Shown: positions 1-6,773, numbered from the stretch's first letter. The stretch is 12,651 nt of DNA from DASSCW01 sp036556695 (GCA_036556695.1 DATBIY010000125.1:1-12651); one strand, 5' to 3'. Numbers and translations are program-made. Notes: generated from the sequence alone by a model not told the origin.

Positions 1-220
1 CGGAGCGTGACAGCGCAAGCGTGTCGGCCAGCTCGCTCATCCGCAGCCGGCGCCCTTCGCTGTAGGCCAGCACCAGCAGCACCTCGTATTCGGCCAGGCC
101 CATGGACTGCTCGGCCTGCAGCTCCCGCTCGAGCTGGCGCCGGACCTGGGCATGCGCGTACAGGAAGGTGCGCCAGGCGCTGAGACGTGGATCGCGCGGG
201 CTCGGGACCGATGGGGCCAT
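1..220 (-). CDS. MarR-family transcriptional regulator (N-terminal part, cut by window edge)
   Basis: Reading the minus strand from the ATG at 220-218 gives an open frame of 73 codons that runs off the window, so only the N-terminal part is visible. It starts with an amphipathic segment (AWRTFLYAHAQVRRQLER, residues 15-32), continues with MGLAEYEVLLVLAYSEG and then RLRMSELADTLALSRS. This is the arrangement of MarR regulators: dimerisation helix 1, then the Y/F-x-VL-x-L helix before the wing, then the start of the DNA-recognition helix-turn-helix. MarR proteins are dimeric repressors usually relieved by small ligands. It lies 46 bases downstream of the phosphate transporter on the same strand and may be read through from it. 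The Shine-Dalgarno is poor: a G-rich run lies about 20 bases upstream. The ligand cannot be told from this fragment. Confidence 0.82.
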   Translation of the reverse strand, partial: MAPSVPSPRDPRLSAWRTFLYAHAQVRRQLERELQAEQSMGLAEYEVLLVLAYSEGRRLRMSELADTLALSRS

Positions 221-266
221 GTGGCAATGCTGACAGTCCCCCCGATCGCCGGCAAGGCGACAGCGC

Positions 267-1268
267 CTAGCCCAGGATCGGCTTCAGCAGGAAGTAGCTC
301 AGCGCCGCCACCAGGCCCGACGCGGGGATGGTCAGCACCCAGGCGATGCCGATGTTGCGCGCCACGCCCCAGCGGACCGCGTTGAACCGGTCCGACGCGC
401 CGGTGCCCATGATCGCGCTCGAGATGACGTGGGTGGTGCTGACCGGCATGCCCAGCTGCGAGGCGCCGAAGATGATCGTGGCGGCAGACGTCTCGGCCGC
501 GAAGCCGTGCACCGGGTCGAGCTTCACGACGCGGGTACCCATGGTCCTGATGATCCGCCAGCCGCCTGCGGCGGTGCCCAGCGAGATGGCGGTCGCCGCC
601 GCCAGCTTGACCAGCAGCGGCACCTCGAAGACCTGGATGATGCCGGCGGTCAGCAGGGCGAAGGTCATGACGCCCATCGTCTTCTGCGCATCGTTGCTGC
701 CGTGGCTGAAGGCCATGTAGGCGGCCGACAGGACCTGCAGGCGGCGGAATCGGTCATTCATCAGCTTCGGATGGGCGCGGCGGAAGAGGTTGAAGATGAT
801 GACCATCACCGTCAGGCCCAGCGCGAAGCCGATGATGGGCGAGCTGACCAGCGGCACCAGCACCTTGCCGATGATGCCGTCCACCTGCCAGGCGCTGAAG
901 CCGGCGGCCGACAGCGAGGCACCCAGCAAACCGCCGATCAGCGCGTGGCTGGACGAGCTGGGGATGCCGAGCCGCCAGGTGAACAGGTTCCAGAAGATGG
1001 CTCCCACCAGTCCGGCGGCGACGACGGCCTGTCCCTCGAACTGGGGCTGGACGATCCCGGCGCCGATGGTCTTCGCCACCTCGGTGCCCGTCAGGGCGCC
1101 GACGAAGTTGGCGACCGAGCTCATGGCGATGGCCCACTGCGGCTTCAGCGCGCGCGTGCTGACGCTGGTGGCGATGGCGTTCGCCGTGTCGTGGAAGCCG
1201 TTGATGTAGTCGAAGGCAATGGCCAGGAAGAGCACCACCAGCAGGGCGATGGTGATTCCCTCAGGCAT
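267..1268 (-). CDS. pit: PiT-family inorganic phosphate transporter
   Basis: This is a 333-residue integral membrane protein of the low-affinity PiT family (cation- or metal-phosphate-coupled symporters, PF01384). Both inverted-repeat signatures are present: GFHDTANAIATS at residues 24-35 and FSHGSNDAQKTMG at 187-199. The paired serine/threonine-His loops are GIPSSSSHAL (101-110) and GMPVSTTHVI (273-282). About ten hydrophobic helices are interrupted by a basic cytoplasmic loop near residues 160-180 (FRRAHPKLMNDRFRR). The length matches the short bacterial and archaeal PiT proteins, not the roughly 500-residue E. coli PitA, so it is complete. Its ATG overlaps the last 8 bases of the upstream DUF47 gene, indicating translational coupling. 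That pairing is the standard one for this transporter class and strongly supports phosphate as substrate. Confidence 0.95.
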   Translation of the reverse strand: MPEGITIALLVVLFLAIAFDYINGFHDTANAIATSVSTRALKPQWAIAMSSVANFVGALTGTEVAKTIGAGIVQPQFEGQAVVAAGLVGAIFWNLFTWRLGIPSSSSHALIGGLLGASLSAAGFSAWQVDGIIGKVLVPLVSSPIIGFALGLTVMVIIFNLFRRAHPKLMNDRFRRLQVLSAAYMAFSHGSNDAQKTMGVMTFALLTAGIIQVFEVPLLVKLAAATAISLGTAAGGWRIIRTMGTRVVKLDPVHGFAAETSAATIIFGASQLGMPVSTTHVISSAIMGTGASDRFNAVRWGVARNIGIAWVLTIPASGLVAALSYFLLKPILG

Positions 1269-1878
1269 GCTTGACGACGATGCGCTCGATCACGTTGGCA
1301 GCATCCTCGCAGGCGTCGATGGCCTTCTCACCCAGGTCGTAGACGTCCTTCCATTTGATGACCTCGATCGGGTCCTGCCCGTTCTTGAACAGCTCGGCGA
1401 CCGCCTGACGCACGATCCGATCGCCCTCGTTCTCCAGCCGATGGATCTCGATCCAGTGCTGCTCCAGGTTCTTGAAGTCGCGCAGCTTGCTCAGCGCGGC
1501 GGTCAGCTCCTCGCACTGGCGGACGATGATCTCGGCCTGCTGCGCCGCCTCCGGCGAAGGCCGGTCGATGCCGTACAGGATGCAGGTGTCGGCCACCTCC
1601 TCGATGAAGTCGACGATGTCGTCCAGCCGGCTGATCAGGGCGTGGATGTCCTCGCGATCGAAGGGCGTGACGAAGGTGGATTCCAGCCGATGGCCGATCT
1701 CGTGGCTGATCTGGTCGCCGTCGTGCTCGGCGTCGCGCAGCTGGCTGGCCAGTCGCTCGCGCTCGTCGTAGTTGCGGAAGAACTGCTCCAGCAGGCGGGC
1801 GGCCGCGAGCACGTTGCTGGCGTCGTTCTGGAACAGGTCGTAGAACTTCTCCTCCCGCGGGATCAGCGGCAGGCGCAT
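1261..1878 (-). CDS. DUF47/PhoU-like Pit accessory protein
   Basis: A 205-residue, all-helical, highly charged cytoplasmic protein of the PhoU_div/DUF47 family (PF01865), which regulates PiT-type transporters. Two PhoU-like half-repeats are visible. The first has EHDGDQISHEI (51-61) followed by TPFDREDIHALISRLDDIVD (71-90). The second has ENEGDRIVRQA (149-159) followed by KDVYDLGEKAIDACED (177-192). The E/D-x3-D pairs are the metal-cluster ligands known in PhoU proteins. The ATG at 1878 has a good Shine-Dalgarno (GAGGAG) on the minus strand about 6 bases upstream. It is the first gene of the phosphate operon, and its stop codon lies inside the start region of the transporter gene. Length is normal for the family. 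Confidence 0.93.
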   Translation of the reverse strand: MRLPLIPREEKFYDLFQNDASNVLAAARLLEQFFRNYDERERLASQLRDAEHDGDQISHEIGHRLESTFVTPFDREDIHALISRLDDIVDFIEEVADTCILYGIDRPSPEAAQQAEIIVRQCEELTAALSKLRDFKNLEQHWIEIHRLENEGDRIVRQAVAELFKNGQDPIEVIKWKDVYDLGEKAIDACEDAANVIERIVVKHA

Positions 1879-1883
1879 CGATA

Positions 1884-1889
1884 CTCCTC
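1884..1889 (-). promoter_or_regulatory. Shine-Dalgarno of the DUF47-pit operon
   Basis: The minus strand reads GAGGAG about 6 bases before the ATG of the DUF47 gene. It fixes that start codon and is among the strongest ribosome binding sites in the window. Confidence 0.7.
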
Positions 1890-1920
1890 GTAGGGCTCAT
1901 CGGGGGCTGTGCGCCCCTAC
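1890..1920 (-). promoter_or_regulatory. Leader with two mutually exclusive hairpins upstream of the phosphate operon
   Basis: In the minus-strand transcript, GTAGGG (from 1920-1915) can pair with CCCTAC (from 1895-1890), placing a 6-bp stem immediately before the GAGGAG ribosome site. Alternatively, GGGGC (from 1917-1913) can pair with GCCCC (from 1907-1903) with a 5-base loop. Both use the same G run, so only one can form at a time. The pairing is visible directly; any regulatory role is inference, and in GC-rich DNA short stems of this kind also arise by chance. Confidence 0.35.
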
Positions 1921-2014
1921 GGTATACGTTCCGCGGCCATGCACGCACGCACCTTGACTCATGCGGCACACTGCGGGGCGAAACGGCCAAGAACCGGCAT
2001 GTCGAGGAGGTCTC

Positions 2015-2203
2015 GTGATCCAGCTGAGCCAGATGCAAATCCTGCACCGCCATGGGGACGATTGGGCTCCGCTGGAGTCGGCCGAGCACAGCTCGCCGGC
2101 CGACCACGACATCGAGCGTCGCCTGCTTCGGGGCGAGAAGCTTTACCGCTGCAGCGAGTGTGAGCTCGAGATCCTGGTCGTCCCGCCCGACGAGAACACC
2201 TGA
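2015..2203 (+). CDS. Small conserved-looking CxxC protein of unknown function
   Basis: A 62-codon gene beginning with GTG at 2015. I prefer this start over the ATG at 1961 because a strong GAGGAGG (2004-2010) lies just before it and the extra 18 residues look like untranslated leader. The acidic, soluble product has a HRHGDDWAPLE segment near residues 8-18, a DHDIERRLLRGEKLYRC segment in the middle, and a single CxxC knuckle (YRCSECELEI, about residues 43-52), ending with VVPPDENT. One CxxC resembles half a zinc ribbon, so metal binding might need a dimer or a partner. It has no signal peptide or membrane segment. It sits divergent from the phosphate operon across a gap of about 136 bases. 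I do not recognise a function. Confidence 0.72.
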   Translation: MIQLSQMQILHRHGDDWAPLESAEHSSPADHDIERRLLRGEKLYRCSECELEILVVPPDENT

Positions 2204-2210
2204 GCTGGTG

Positions 2211-2282
2211 AGGGCCGTGTGGGATTCGAACCCACGACACGAGGATTAAAAGTCCCCTGCTCTGCCACTGAGCTAACGGCCC
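2211..2282 (-). tRNA. tRNA-Lys(UUU)
   Basis: The minus strand folds as a 72-nt cloverleaf. It has acceptor GGGCCGT/ACGGCCC (7 bp), D stem GCTC/GAGC, anticodon stem GGGGA/TCCTC with one G-U pair, loop CTTTTAA giving anticodon TTT, a 5-base variable loop, and T stem GTGGG/CCCAC with loop TTCGAAT. No CCA is encoded, and base 73 reads T, which is uncommon for lysine tRNAs. Its 3' end is 8 bases from the stop of the convergent small CxxC gene. Confidence 0.95.
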
Positions 2283-2296
2283 GGCGTTCCGGCGCC

Positions 2297-2302
2297 AGTC
2301 TA
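2297..2302 (-). promoter_or_regulatory. Possible -10 box for tRNA-Lys
   Basis: TAGACT on the minus strand lies 14 bases before the tRNA 5' end. No convincing -35 hexamer sits 16-18 bases further upstream, so this rests on the -10 only. Confidence 0.4.
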
Positions 2303-2348
2303 TCGGCACATCCGGCCAGGCCGATGCCGTGGCTCCCCTTCGCCGTGC

Positions 2349-2354
2349 TAGATT
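2349..2354 (+). promoter_or_regulatory. Possible -10 box for proline dehydrogenase (leaderless)
   Basis: TAGATT ends 7 bases before the ATG at 2362. Transcription would therefore start at or next to the start codon, giving a leaderless mRNA. This also supports ATG 2362 over the upstream in-frame GTG at 2329. The -35 region is weak. Confidence 0.42.
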
Positions 2355-2361
2355 CGGCCCG

Positions 2362-3279
2362 ATGCGCAGGATCCTGCTGTGGATGGCCCGCAACCACTGG
2401 CTGCGCGACCACCTGCCGCGCCTGCCGTTCGCCCGCAGGGCCGTGCGGAAGTTCATGCCCGGCGAGCGGATCGAGGACGCGCTCGAGGCGGCGGAGCAGT
2501 TCCGGCCGCTGGGGATCGGCATCCTGTTGACCCACCTGGGCGAGAACCTGACCAGCCTGGAGCAGGCGCAGGAGGTGGCGGACCACTACCGCGACGCGCT
2601 CGACAAGGTCATGGCCCGCGGCCTTGACGCAGAGATCAGCGTCAAGCCGACACAGCTCGGCATGGACCTGGATGCCGATGCCACACTCGAGCACCTGCGC
2701 GCCCTGGCCTCCAAGGCGGCGTCGGCTGGCGGCACCCTGTGGCTGGACATGGAAGGATCGTCTTACACGCAGGCCACGCTGGATATCTATCGCGCCCTGA
2801 AGGCCGATCACCCCGCCGTCGGCATCTGCCTGCAGTCCTACCTCAAGCGCACGCCGGCGGACGTCGAGGCGCTGCTGCCGCTGCAGCCGCAGATTCGGCT
2901 GGTCAAGGGCGCATACGACGAGCCAGCGACCATCGCCTTCCGCAAGCGCGCCGAGGTGGACGGCGCCTACGAGGAGCTGGCGGTCATGATGCTGCCGGCG
3001 GTCGCCGTCGGCACGCTTCGCCTGGGGCTGGGAACACACGACACGCGGCTCATCGAGCGCATCGCGGAGCGGGCCCGGGAGGCGAAGGTCGGAATCGACG
3101 CCTTCGAGGTCCAGATGCTGTACGGCGTCCGCATGGACGAGCAGCGGCGCCTGGCGGCTGCCGGCTACCGGGTACGCGACCTCATCTCGTACGGCGAGGC
3201 GTGGTACGCCTGGTACCTGCGCCGCCTTGCCGAGCGGCCGGCGAACGTGTGGTTCGCGCTCCGTCAGGTCTTCGGCTGA
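2362..3279 (+). CDS. Proline dehydrogenase (monofunctional, FAD-dependent)
   Basis: A 305-residue PRODH-family (PF01619) TIM-barrel flavoenzyme that oxidises L-proline to pyrroline-5-carboxylate and passes electrons to the quinone pool, usually from the inner face of the membrane. Family motifs in order: SVKPTQLG (about 93-100), LDMEGSSYT (about 128-136), LQSYLKRT (157-164), RLVKGAYDEP (179-188), LGTHDT (223-228), FEVQMLYGVR (248-257) and the C-terminal YLRRLAERP (about 285-293), whose two arginines bind the proline carboxylate. Length matches the Bacillus and Thermus single-domain enzymes, and no P5C dehydrogenase domain is fused. I chose ATG 2362 because the 11-codon GTG extension overlaps a likely -10 box and would lengthen the protein beyond the usual start. 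The next gene on the strand is a saccharopine-dehydrogenase-type enzyme. Confidence 0.93.
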   Translation: MRRILLWMARNHWLRDHLPRLPFARRAVRKFMPGERIEDALEAAEQFRPLGIGILLTHLGENLTSLEQAQEVADHYRDALDKVMARGLDAEISVKPTQLGMDLDADATLEHLRALASKAASAGGTLWLDMEGSSYTQATLDIYRALKADHPAVGICLQSYLKRTPADVEALLPLQPQIRLVKGAYDEPATIAFRKRAEVDGAYEELAVMMLPAVAVGTLRLGLGTHDTRLIERIAERAREAKVGIDAFEVQMLYGVRMDEQRRLAAAGYRVRDLISYGEAWYAWYLRRLAERPANVWFALRQVFG

Positions 3280-3417
3280 GGCACGGGGAGTGGTTCGCGG
3301 TTTCCGTGGTATCCTGCTGATGTCGTCACCGAATCCGTGTGATCGGTGGCCTGGCACCCGAGATCCCGTTGCGCGGACGCGTGCCGTCGTCAATTCGCAA
3401 CCGGGAGATTCCTGATC

Positions 3418-4647
3418 ATGCGCGTCCTTTTGATCGGCGTCGGCACGGTGGGCGAGGCCATCGCCCGCGAGTCCGCCCGCCGCGACTGGTGCGAGCTGAT
3501 GGTGCTCGCCGATTACGACCTCAACCGCGCGACCGCGCTGCAGGCCTTGCTGGCCGACAGCGGCCGCTTCCCGGCGGAGCGCATCGACGCCGGCGACAGC
3601 GCCGCAGTCGCGGACGCGGCCAGGCGGTATGGCGTTGACCTGGTGATGAACGCGGTCGATCCCCGCTTCGTGATGCCCATCTTCGACGGCGCGCTGGCCG
3701 CCGGGGTGAACTACATGGACATGGCCAACAGCCTGTCGCGGCCGCATCCGGAGAAGCCCTTCAAAGAGCCCGGCGTGAAGCTGGCCGACGAGCAGCTCGC
3801 CAGGGCAGGGGAGTGGGAGGCGGCCGACCGGCTGGCGCTGATCGGGATGGGCATGGACCCAGGCCTGAGCGACGTCTTCGCCCGCTACGCGGCCGACCAC
3901 CTCTTCGACCAGGTCGACGAGGTGCACATCCGCGACGGCGGCGACCTCCACATTCCGGGCTTCGCCTTCGCCCCGGTGTTCAGCATCTGGACCACCATCG
4001 AGGAGTGCCTCAACCCGCCGGTGATCTGGGAGAACGGCGACTGGCACACCACGGAGCCGTTCAGCGCGCCGGAGGACTTCCCCTTCCCGGAGGGCATCGG
4101 CCCGGTGGAGTGCGTCAACGTGGAGCACGAGGAGGTGCTGCTCGTGCCGCGCTGGATCCCCGGCGTCAAGCGAGTCACCTTCAAGTACGCGCTGGGCGGC
4201 GACTTCATCGAGAAGCTGAAGATGCTCCACGACATCGGCCTTGACCGCACCGACCCGGTGAGCGTCAAGGGCGTCCAGGTCTCGCCGCGCGACGTGGTGG
4301 CGGTGGTCGTGCCCGACCCGATCACCATGGGCGACAAGATGGTCGGCCGCGCGATCGTGGGCACCTGGGTCATCGGCTCGAAGGATGGAAAGCCGCGCGA
4401 GGTCTTCCTGTACCAGATGGCCGATGCCGCCGAGACGCTGCGCACCACCGGCTCGCAGGTGGTCGGCTGGCAGACCGGCTTCAACCCGGTGATCGCCATG
4501 GAACTGCTGGCCAACGGGACGTGGTCGGGCCGCGGGGTCCTTGGTCCCGAGGCGTTCGATGCCGCCCCGTACCTGCAGCTGATGGATAACTACGGCATCC
4601 ACCACGCCATGGTCGAGATGGAGCCCGGGGCGCATCGGCCAACCTGA
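3418..4647 (+). CDS. Saccharopine dehydrogenase-family oxidoreductase
   Basis: A 409-residue cytoplasmic protein with an N-terminal Rossmann fold. It has GVGTVG at 7-12 as the dinucleotide loop and Asp32 at the end of the second strand (VLADYD), which in this fold favours NAD over NADP. Further family features are MNAVDPRF (77-84), GVNYMDMA (96-103) and GMGMDPGLSDVFA (143-155), followed by the mixed C-terminal domain (COG1748, LYS9-like). Relatives interconvert saccharopine with glutamate plus aminoadipate semialdehyde, or make carboxynorspermidine; the sequence alone does not decide. ATG 3418 is preferred to the in-frame ATG at 3346 because MRVLLIG starts the first beta strand and GGGAG lies 10 bases upstream. 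It follows proline dehydrogenase by 138 bases, suggesting an amino-acid catabolism pair. Confidence 0.85.
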   Translation: MRVLLIGVGTVGEAIARESARRDWCELMVLADYDLNRATALQALLADSGRFPAERIDAGDSAAVADAARRYGVDLVMNAVDPRFVMPIFDGALAAGVNYMDMANSLSRPHPEKPFKEPGVKLADEQLARAGEWEAADRLALIGMGMDPGLSDVFARYAADHLFDQVDEVHIRDGGDLHIPGFAFAPVFSIWTTIEECLNPPVIWENGDWHTTEPFSAPEDFPFPEGIGPVECVNVEHEEVLLVPRWIPGVKRVTFKYALGGDFIEKLKMLHDIGLDRTDPVSVKGVQVSPRDVVAVVVPDPITMGDKMVGRAIVGTWVIGSKDGKPREVFLYQMADAAETLRTTGSQVVGWQTGFNPVIAMELLANGTWSGRGVLGPEAFDAAPYLQLMDNYGIHHAMVEMEPGAHRPT

Positions 4648-4658
4648 GGCGTGCGTCC

Positions 4659-4664
4659 TAGACT
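4659..4664 (+). promoter_or_regulatory. Possible -10 box upstream of the GerW-family gene
   Basis: TAGACT, 31 bases before the ATG at 4696 and 16 bases before the GGAGAGG ribosome site. It is the same hexamer as upstream of tRNA-Lys. There is no clear -35. Confidence 0.35.
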
Positions 4665-4695
4665 GGTGGGCCAGACCGATGGAGAGGATGCATCC

Positions 4696-5022
4696 ATGAA
4701 CGTGGCAGAGATGCTCGAGGGCGCGCGCGAGGCCATGACCGTCAAGCGCGTCTACGGCGAGCCGATCGAGCGTGAGGGGCTGACCATCATCCCCACGGCC
4801 GACGTGCGCGGCGGCGGCGGTGGCGGCGGCGACAGCCAGAACAACGGCGGCGGCGGGTTCGGCGTCACCGCGCGACCGGTGGGCGCCTACGTCGTCAGGG
4901 ACGGCGAGGTGGAGTGGGAGCCGGCGGTGGACGCCAGCCGGATCGCCATCATGGGCATGGTGACCGCCATCGTCGCCCTGCTGGTGCTGCGCTCGGTCAT
5001 CAAGGCGCTGGCCAAGCGCTGA
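4696..5022 (+). CDS. GerW (YtfJ)-family membrane-anchored protein
   Basis: A 108-residue protein of the GerW/YtfJ family (PF09579). The N-terminal part MNVAEMLEGAREAMTVKRVYG, then EPIEREGLTIIPTADVR, is the family core. A glycine-rich loop (seven consecutive Gly, then DSQNN, then four Gly) occupies about residues 39-54, followed by GFGVTARPVGAYVVRDGEVEW. The last 30 residues add a hydrophobic helix (IAIMGMVTAIVALLVLRSVI), ending with basic ALAKR, which would anchor the domain on the cytoplasmic side. In Bacillus the family is linked to spores, but it is widespread in non-sporulating bacteria where its role is unknown. ATG 4696 is fixed by GGAGAGG 8 bases upstream. It appears to be monocistronic. 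Confidence 0.85.
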   Translation: MNVAEMLEGAREAMTVKRVYGEPIEREGLTIIPTADVRGGGGGGGDSQNNGGGGFGVTARPVGAYVVRDGEVEWEPAVDASRIAIMGMVTAIVALLVLRSVIKALAKR

Positions 5023-5088
5023 CCCGCGGCCGCTCGCCGCTGACGGTGGCCAACTGAACCTTTGGAGTGGTGGGCGCGTAGCGTCGGC

Positions 5089-5976
5089 GTGGTCCATACC
5101 CTGCGCCATGCCCGCCTGCTGCTGACCGTCATGGCCCTGGCCGGATGCGCAGCGCCCGCTTCGTCAACCACGCCCGGAGGTTCCGCCGTCATGTCGCCGT
5201 CCACTCCACCGGGGGTTTCGCTGGTGTCGTCAGAGACGGCCGATGGCGTGACCGTCTTCGACGTCACCTTCGGCTCCGCCGAGACCCCCGCCTACCTCGT
5301 CCAGCCGGAGGGCGGCGCCAGCGGGCCGGGCGTCCTCTTCTTCCACTGGGTGGAGTACGGCTCGCCGACCTCGAACCGCACCGAGTTCCTGGAGGAGGCG
5401 CGCTCGCTCGCCGCCAGCGGCGTCACCTCCTTCCTGGTGGACGGCAGCTTCCCGTGGAAGGAACAGCCGAGCGGCCTGGAGCACGACGTGGCGGCGGTCG
5501 AGGCGGACGCGGAGATGCTGCGCGAGGGCCTGGAGGCGCTGCTCGCCCAGCCCGGCGTGGACGCGGGGCGCATCGCGCTGGTGGGCCACGACTTCGGCGG
5601 CATGTACAGCGCCAAGGTGTTCGCCGACGAGCCCAGCCTCGTGGGGCTGGTGGTCATGACTCCCACCGCCCGCTGGTCGGACTGGTTCCTGCGCTACTGG
5701 CAATTCGAGGTCGACGAGGACGCGTACCGCGCCGCCATGGAGCCGCTCGACCCGGTGACCACGCTCGCCGCGGCGCAGGGACGGCCGATCCTGCTGCAGT
5801 TCGCCGCCAACGACCAGTACGTGCCCGAAGACGTCGCCGCCGAGATCTCCGCGGCGGCCGGCGCAGCGGCCGAGACGCGAACCTACGAGGCCGGCCACGA
5901 GCTCTCCGAGGAGGCACGAGCCGAACGGATGGCCTGGGTGCTGGAGCGCCTGGGCGTGGCGGTGCCGGCTTCGTGA
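5089..5976 (+). CDS. Lipoprotein alpha/beta hydrolase, dienelactone hydrolase family
   Basis: A 295-residue protein counted from GTG 5089. It begins with a short basic segment, a hydrophobic stretch and lipobox LAGC with Cys20, so it should be exported and lipid-anchored, with a Ser/Thr/Pro linker to about residue 45. The fold is an alpha/beta hydrolase close to dienelactone hydrolases (COG0412). The nucleophile elbow reads VGHDFGG with Asp168, where most of the family has Cys or Ser. The acid is probably Asp242 (AANDQYVP) and the base His270 (EAGHE). Asp nucleophiles are known from haloalkane dehalogenases and epoxide hydrolases. The substrate is unknown. The start is uncertain: a TTG at 5062 would add 9 residues, but GTG gives a normal signal-peptide length and sits 5 bases after a TAGCGT box. 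The stop overlaps the next gene's start. Confidence 0.8.
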   Translation: MVHTLRHARLLLTVMALAGCAAPASSTTPGGSAVMSPSTPPGVSLVSSETADGVTVFDVTFGSAETPAYLVQPEGGASGPGVLFFHWVEYGSPTSNRTEFLEEARSLAASGVTSFLVDGSFPWKEQPSGLEHDVAAVEADAEMLREGLEALLAQPGVDAGRIALVGHDFGGMYSAKVFADEPSLVGLVVMTPTARWSDWFLRYWQFEVDEDAYRAAMEPLDPVTTLAAAQGRPILLQFAANDQYVPEDVAAEISAAAGAAAETRTYEAGHELSEEARAERMAWVLERLGVAVPAS

Positions 5977-6773
5977 GTGAGACCCGCTTCGCGGAGCTCG
6001 ACGGCCTCCGGTTGGCCTGGGACGAGGCCGGCAGCGGGCCGCCGCTGGTGCTGCTGCACGCCGGGATCGTGGACCGGCGGATGTGGGACGAGGTCGTTCC
6101 GCTCCTGACCGACGCGTTCCGCGTGATCCGCTACGACGCCCGCGGCTTCGGCGAGTCGTCGCGCGCGCCGGACGGCCAGTTCCGCCGCTGGGACGATCTG
6201 CTGGCGGTCATGGATGCAGCCGGCGTCGACCGCGCCCACCTGGTCGGCGTCTCACAGGGCGCGGAGACGGCACTCGACGCAACCGTCACGAACCCTGAGC
6301 GGGTGGATCACCTGGTCATGGTCGGCTCCGGGTTGCGAGGCTGGAACTTCAGCGACGACCTGGAGGCGCGCTGGCAGGCAGAGGTCGAGGCGTGGGAGCG
6401 CGGCGACATCGACGGCTGCGCAGAGGAGAGCATGCGCACCTGGTTCGACGGCCCGTCGCGCACGCCGGACCAGGTGGATGCGGCCGTTCGGCGCCGAGCG
6501 TGGGAGATGCAGCGCCACGCCATCGACATCGAGAACGACGACGCCCGGGCAGTGGGGCCTGAGCCGCCATCGGCCGAGCGCCTGGCAGAGATCGGTGCGC
6601 CGGCGCTGGTCGCCGTGGGCGAGCTTGACCAGCCGGACATGGTCGACATCGCCGCCAAGCTGGCGGCCGACATTCCAGGCGCGCGGCACGAGATCCTGCC
6701 CGGGACGGCGCACCTGCCGCCGATGGAGCAGCCGGACGCCTTCGCGCGCCTGATCCGCGACTTCATCGGCTAG
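5973..6773 (+). CDS. Alpha/beta hydrolase (serine type)
   Basis: A 266-residue soluble hydrolase starting at GTG 5973 in a GTGA overlap with the previous gene's stop, so it is translationally coupled. It has the classic order: LLHAGIVD (oxyanion HG-type loop, about 27-34), RYDARGFGESS (about 53-63), nucleophile elbow VGVSQGAE with Ser94, AVGELDQPD with acid Asp219, and GTAHLPPMEQP with base His247. This is the pattern of carboxylesterases, 3-oxoadipate enol-lactonases and related enzymes (Abhydrolase_1). No signal peptide is present, so it should be cytoplasmic, unlike its lipoprotein partner. Substrate cannot be assigned from sequence. The pairing of an exported and a cytoplasmic hydrolase suggests two steps on one class of ester or lactone, which is inference. 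Confidence 0.88.
   Translation: MSETRFAELDGLRLAWDEAGSGPPLVLLHAGIVDRRMWDEVVPLLTDAFRVIRYDARGFGESSRAPDGQFRRWDDLLAVMDAAGVDRAHLVGVSQGAETALDATVTNPERVDHLVMVGSGLRGWNFSDDLEARWQAEVEAWERGDIDGCAEESMRTWFDGPSRTPDQVDAAVRRRAWEMQRHAIDIENDDARAVGPEPPSAERLAEIGAPALVAVGELDQPDMVDIAAKLAADIPGARHEILPGTAHLPPMEQPDAFARLIRDFIG

Noticed and set aside
429..1274. Plus-strand 281-codon frame opposite the phosphate transporter
   Set aside because: Shadow frame; the minus-strand PiT signatures are unambiguous.
4811..4857. GGC-rich tract as a DNA repeat or CRISPR-like element
   Set aside because: It encodes the in-frame glycine loop of the GerW-family protein and has no spacer-repeat structure.
2143..5109. Very long minus-strand open frame (988 codons) across proline dehydrogenase, saccharopine dehydrogenase and GerW genes
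   Set aside because: Antisense shadow of high-GC coding DNA: composition is dominated by His, Arg, Gly, Val and Asp without domain motifs, and the plus-strand frames carry clear family signatures.
5145..5972. Upstream extension of the second hydrolase, giving a 542-codon frame
   Set aside because: The first 276 codons lie out of frame inside the lipoprotein hydrolase and are Arg/Gly-rich; the GTG at 5973 with stop-start overlap is the real start.
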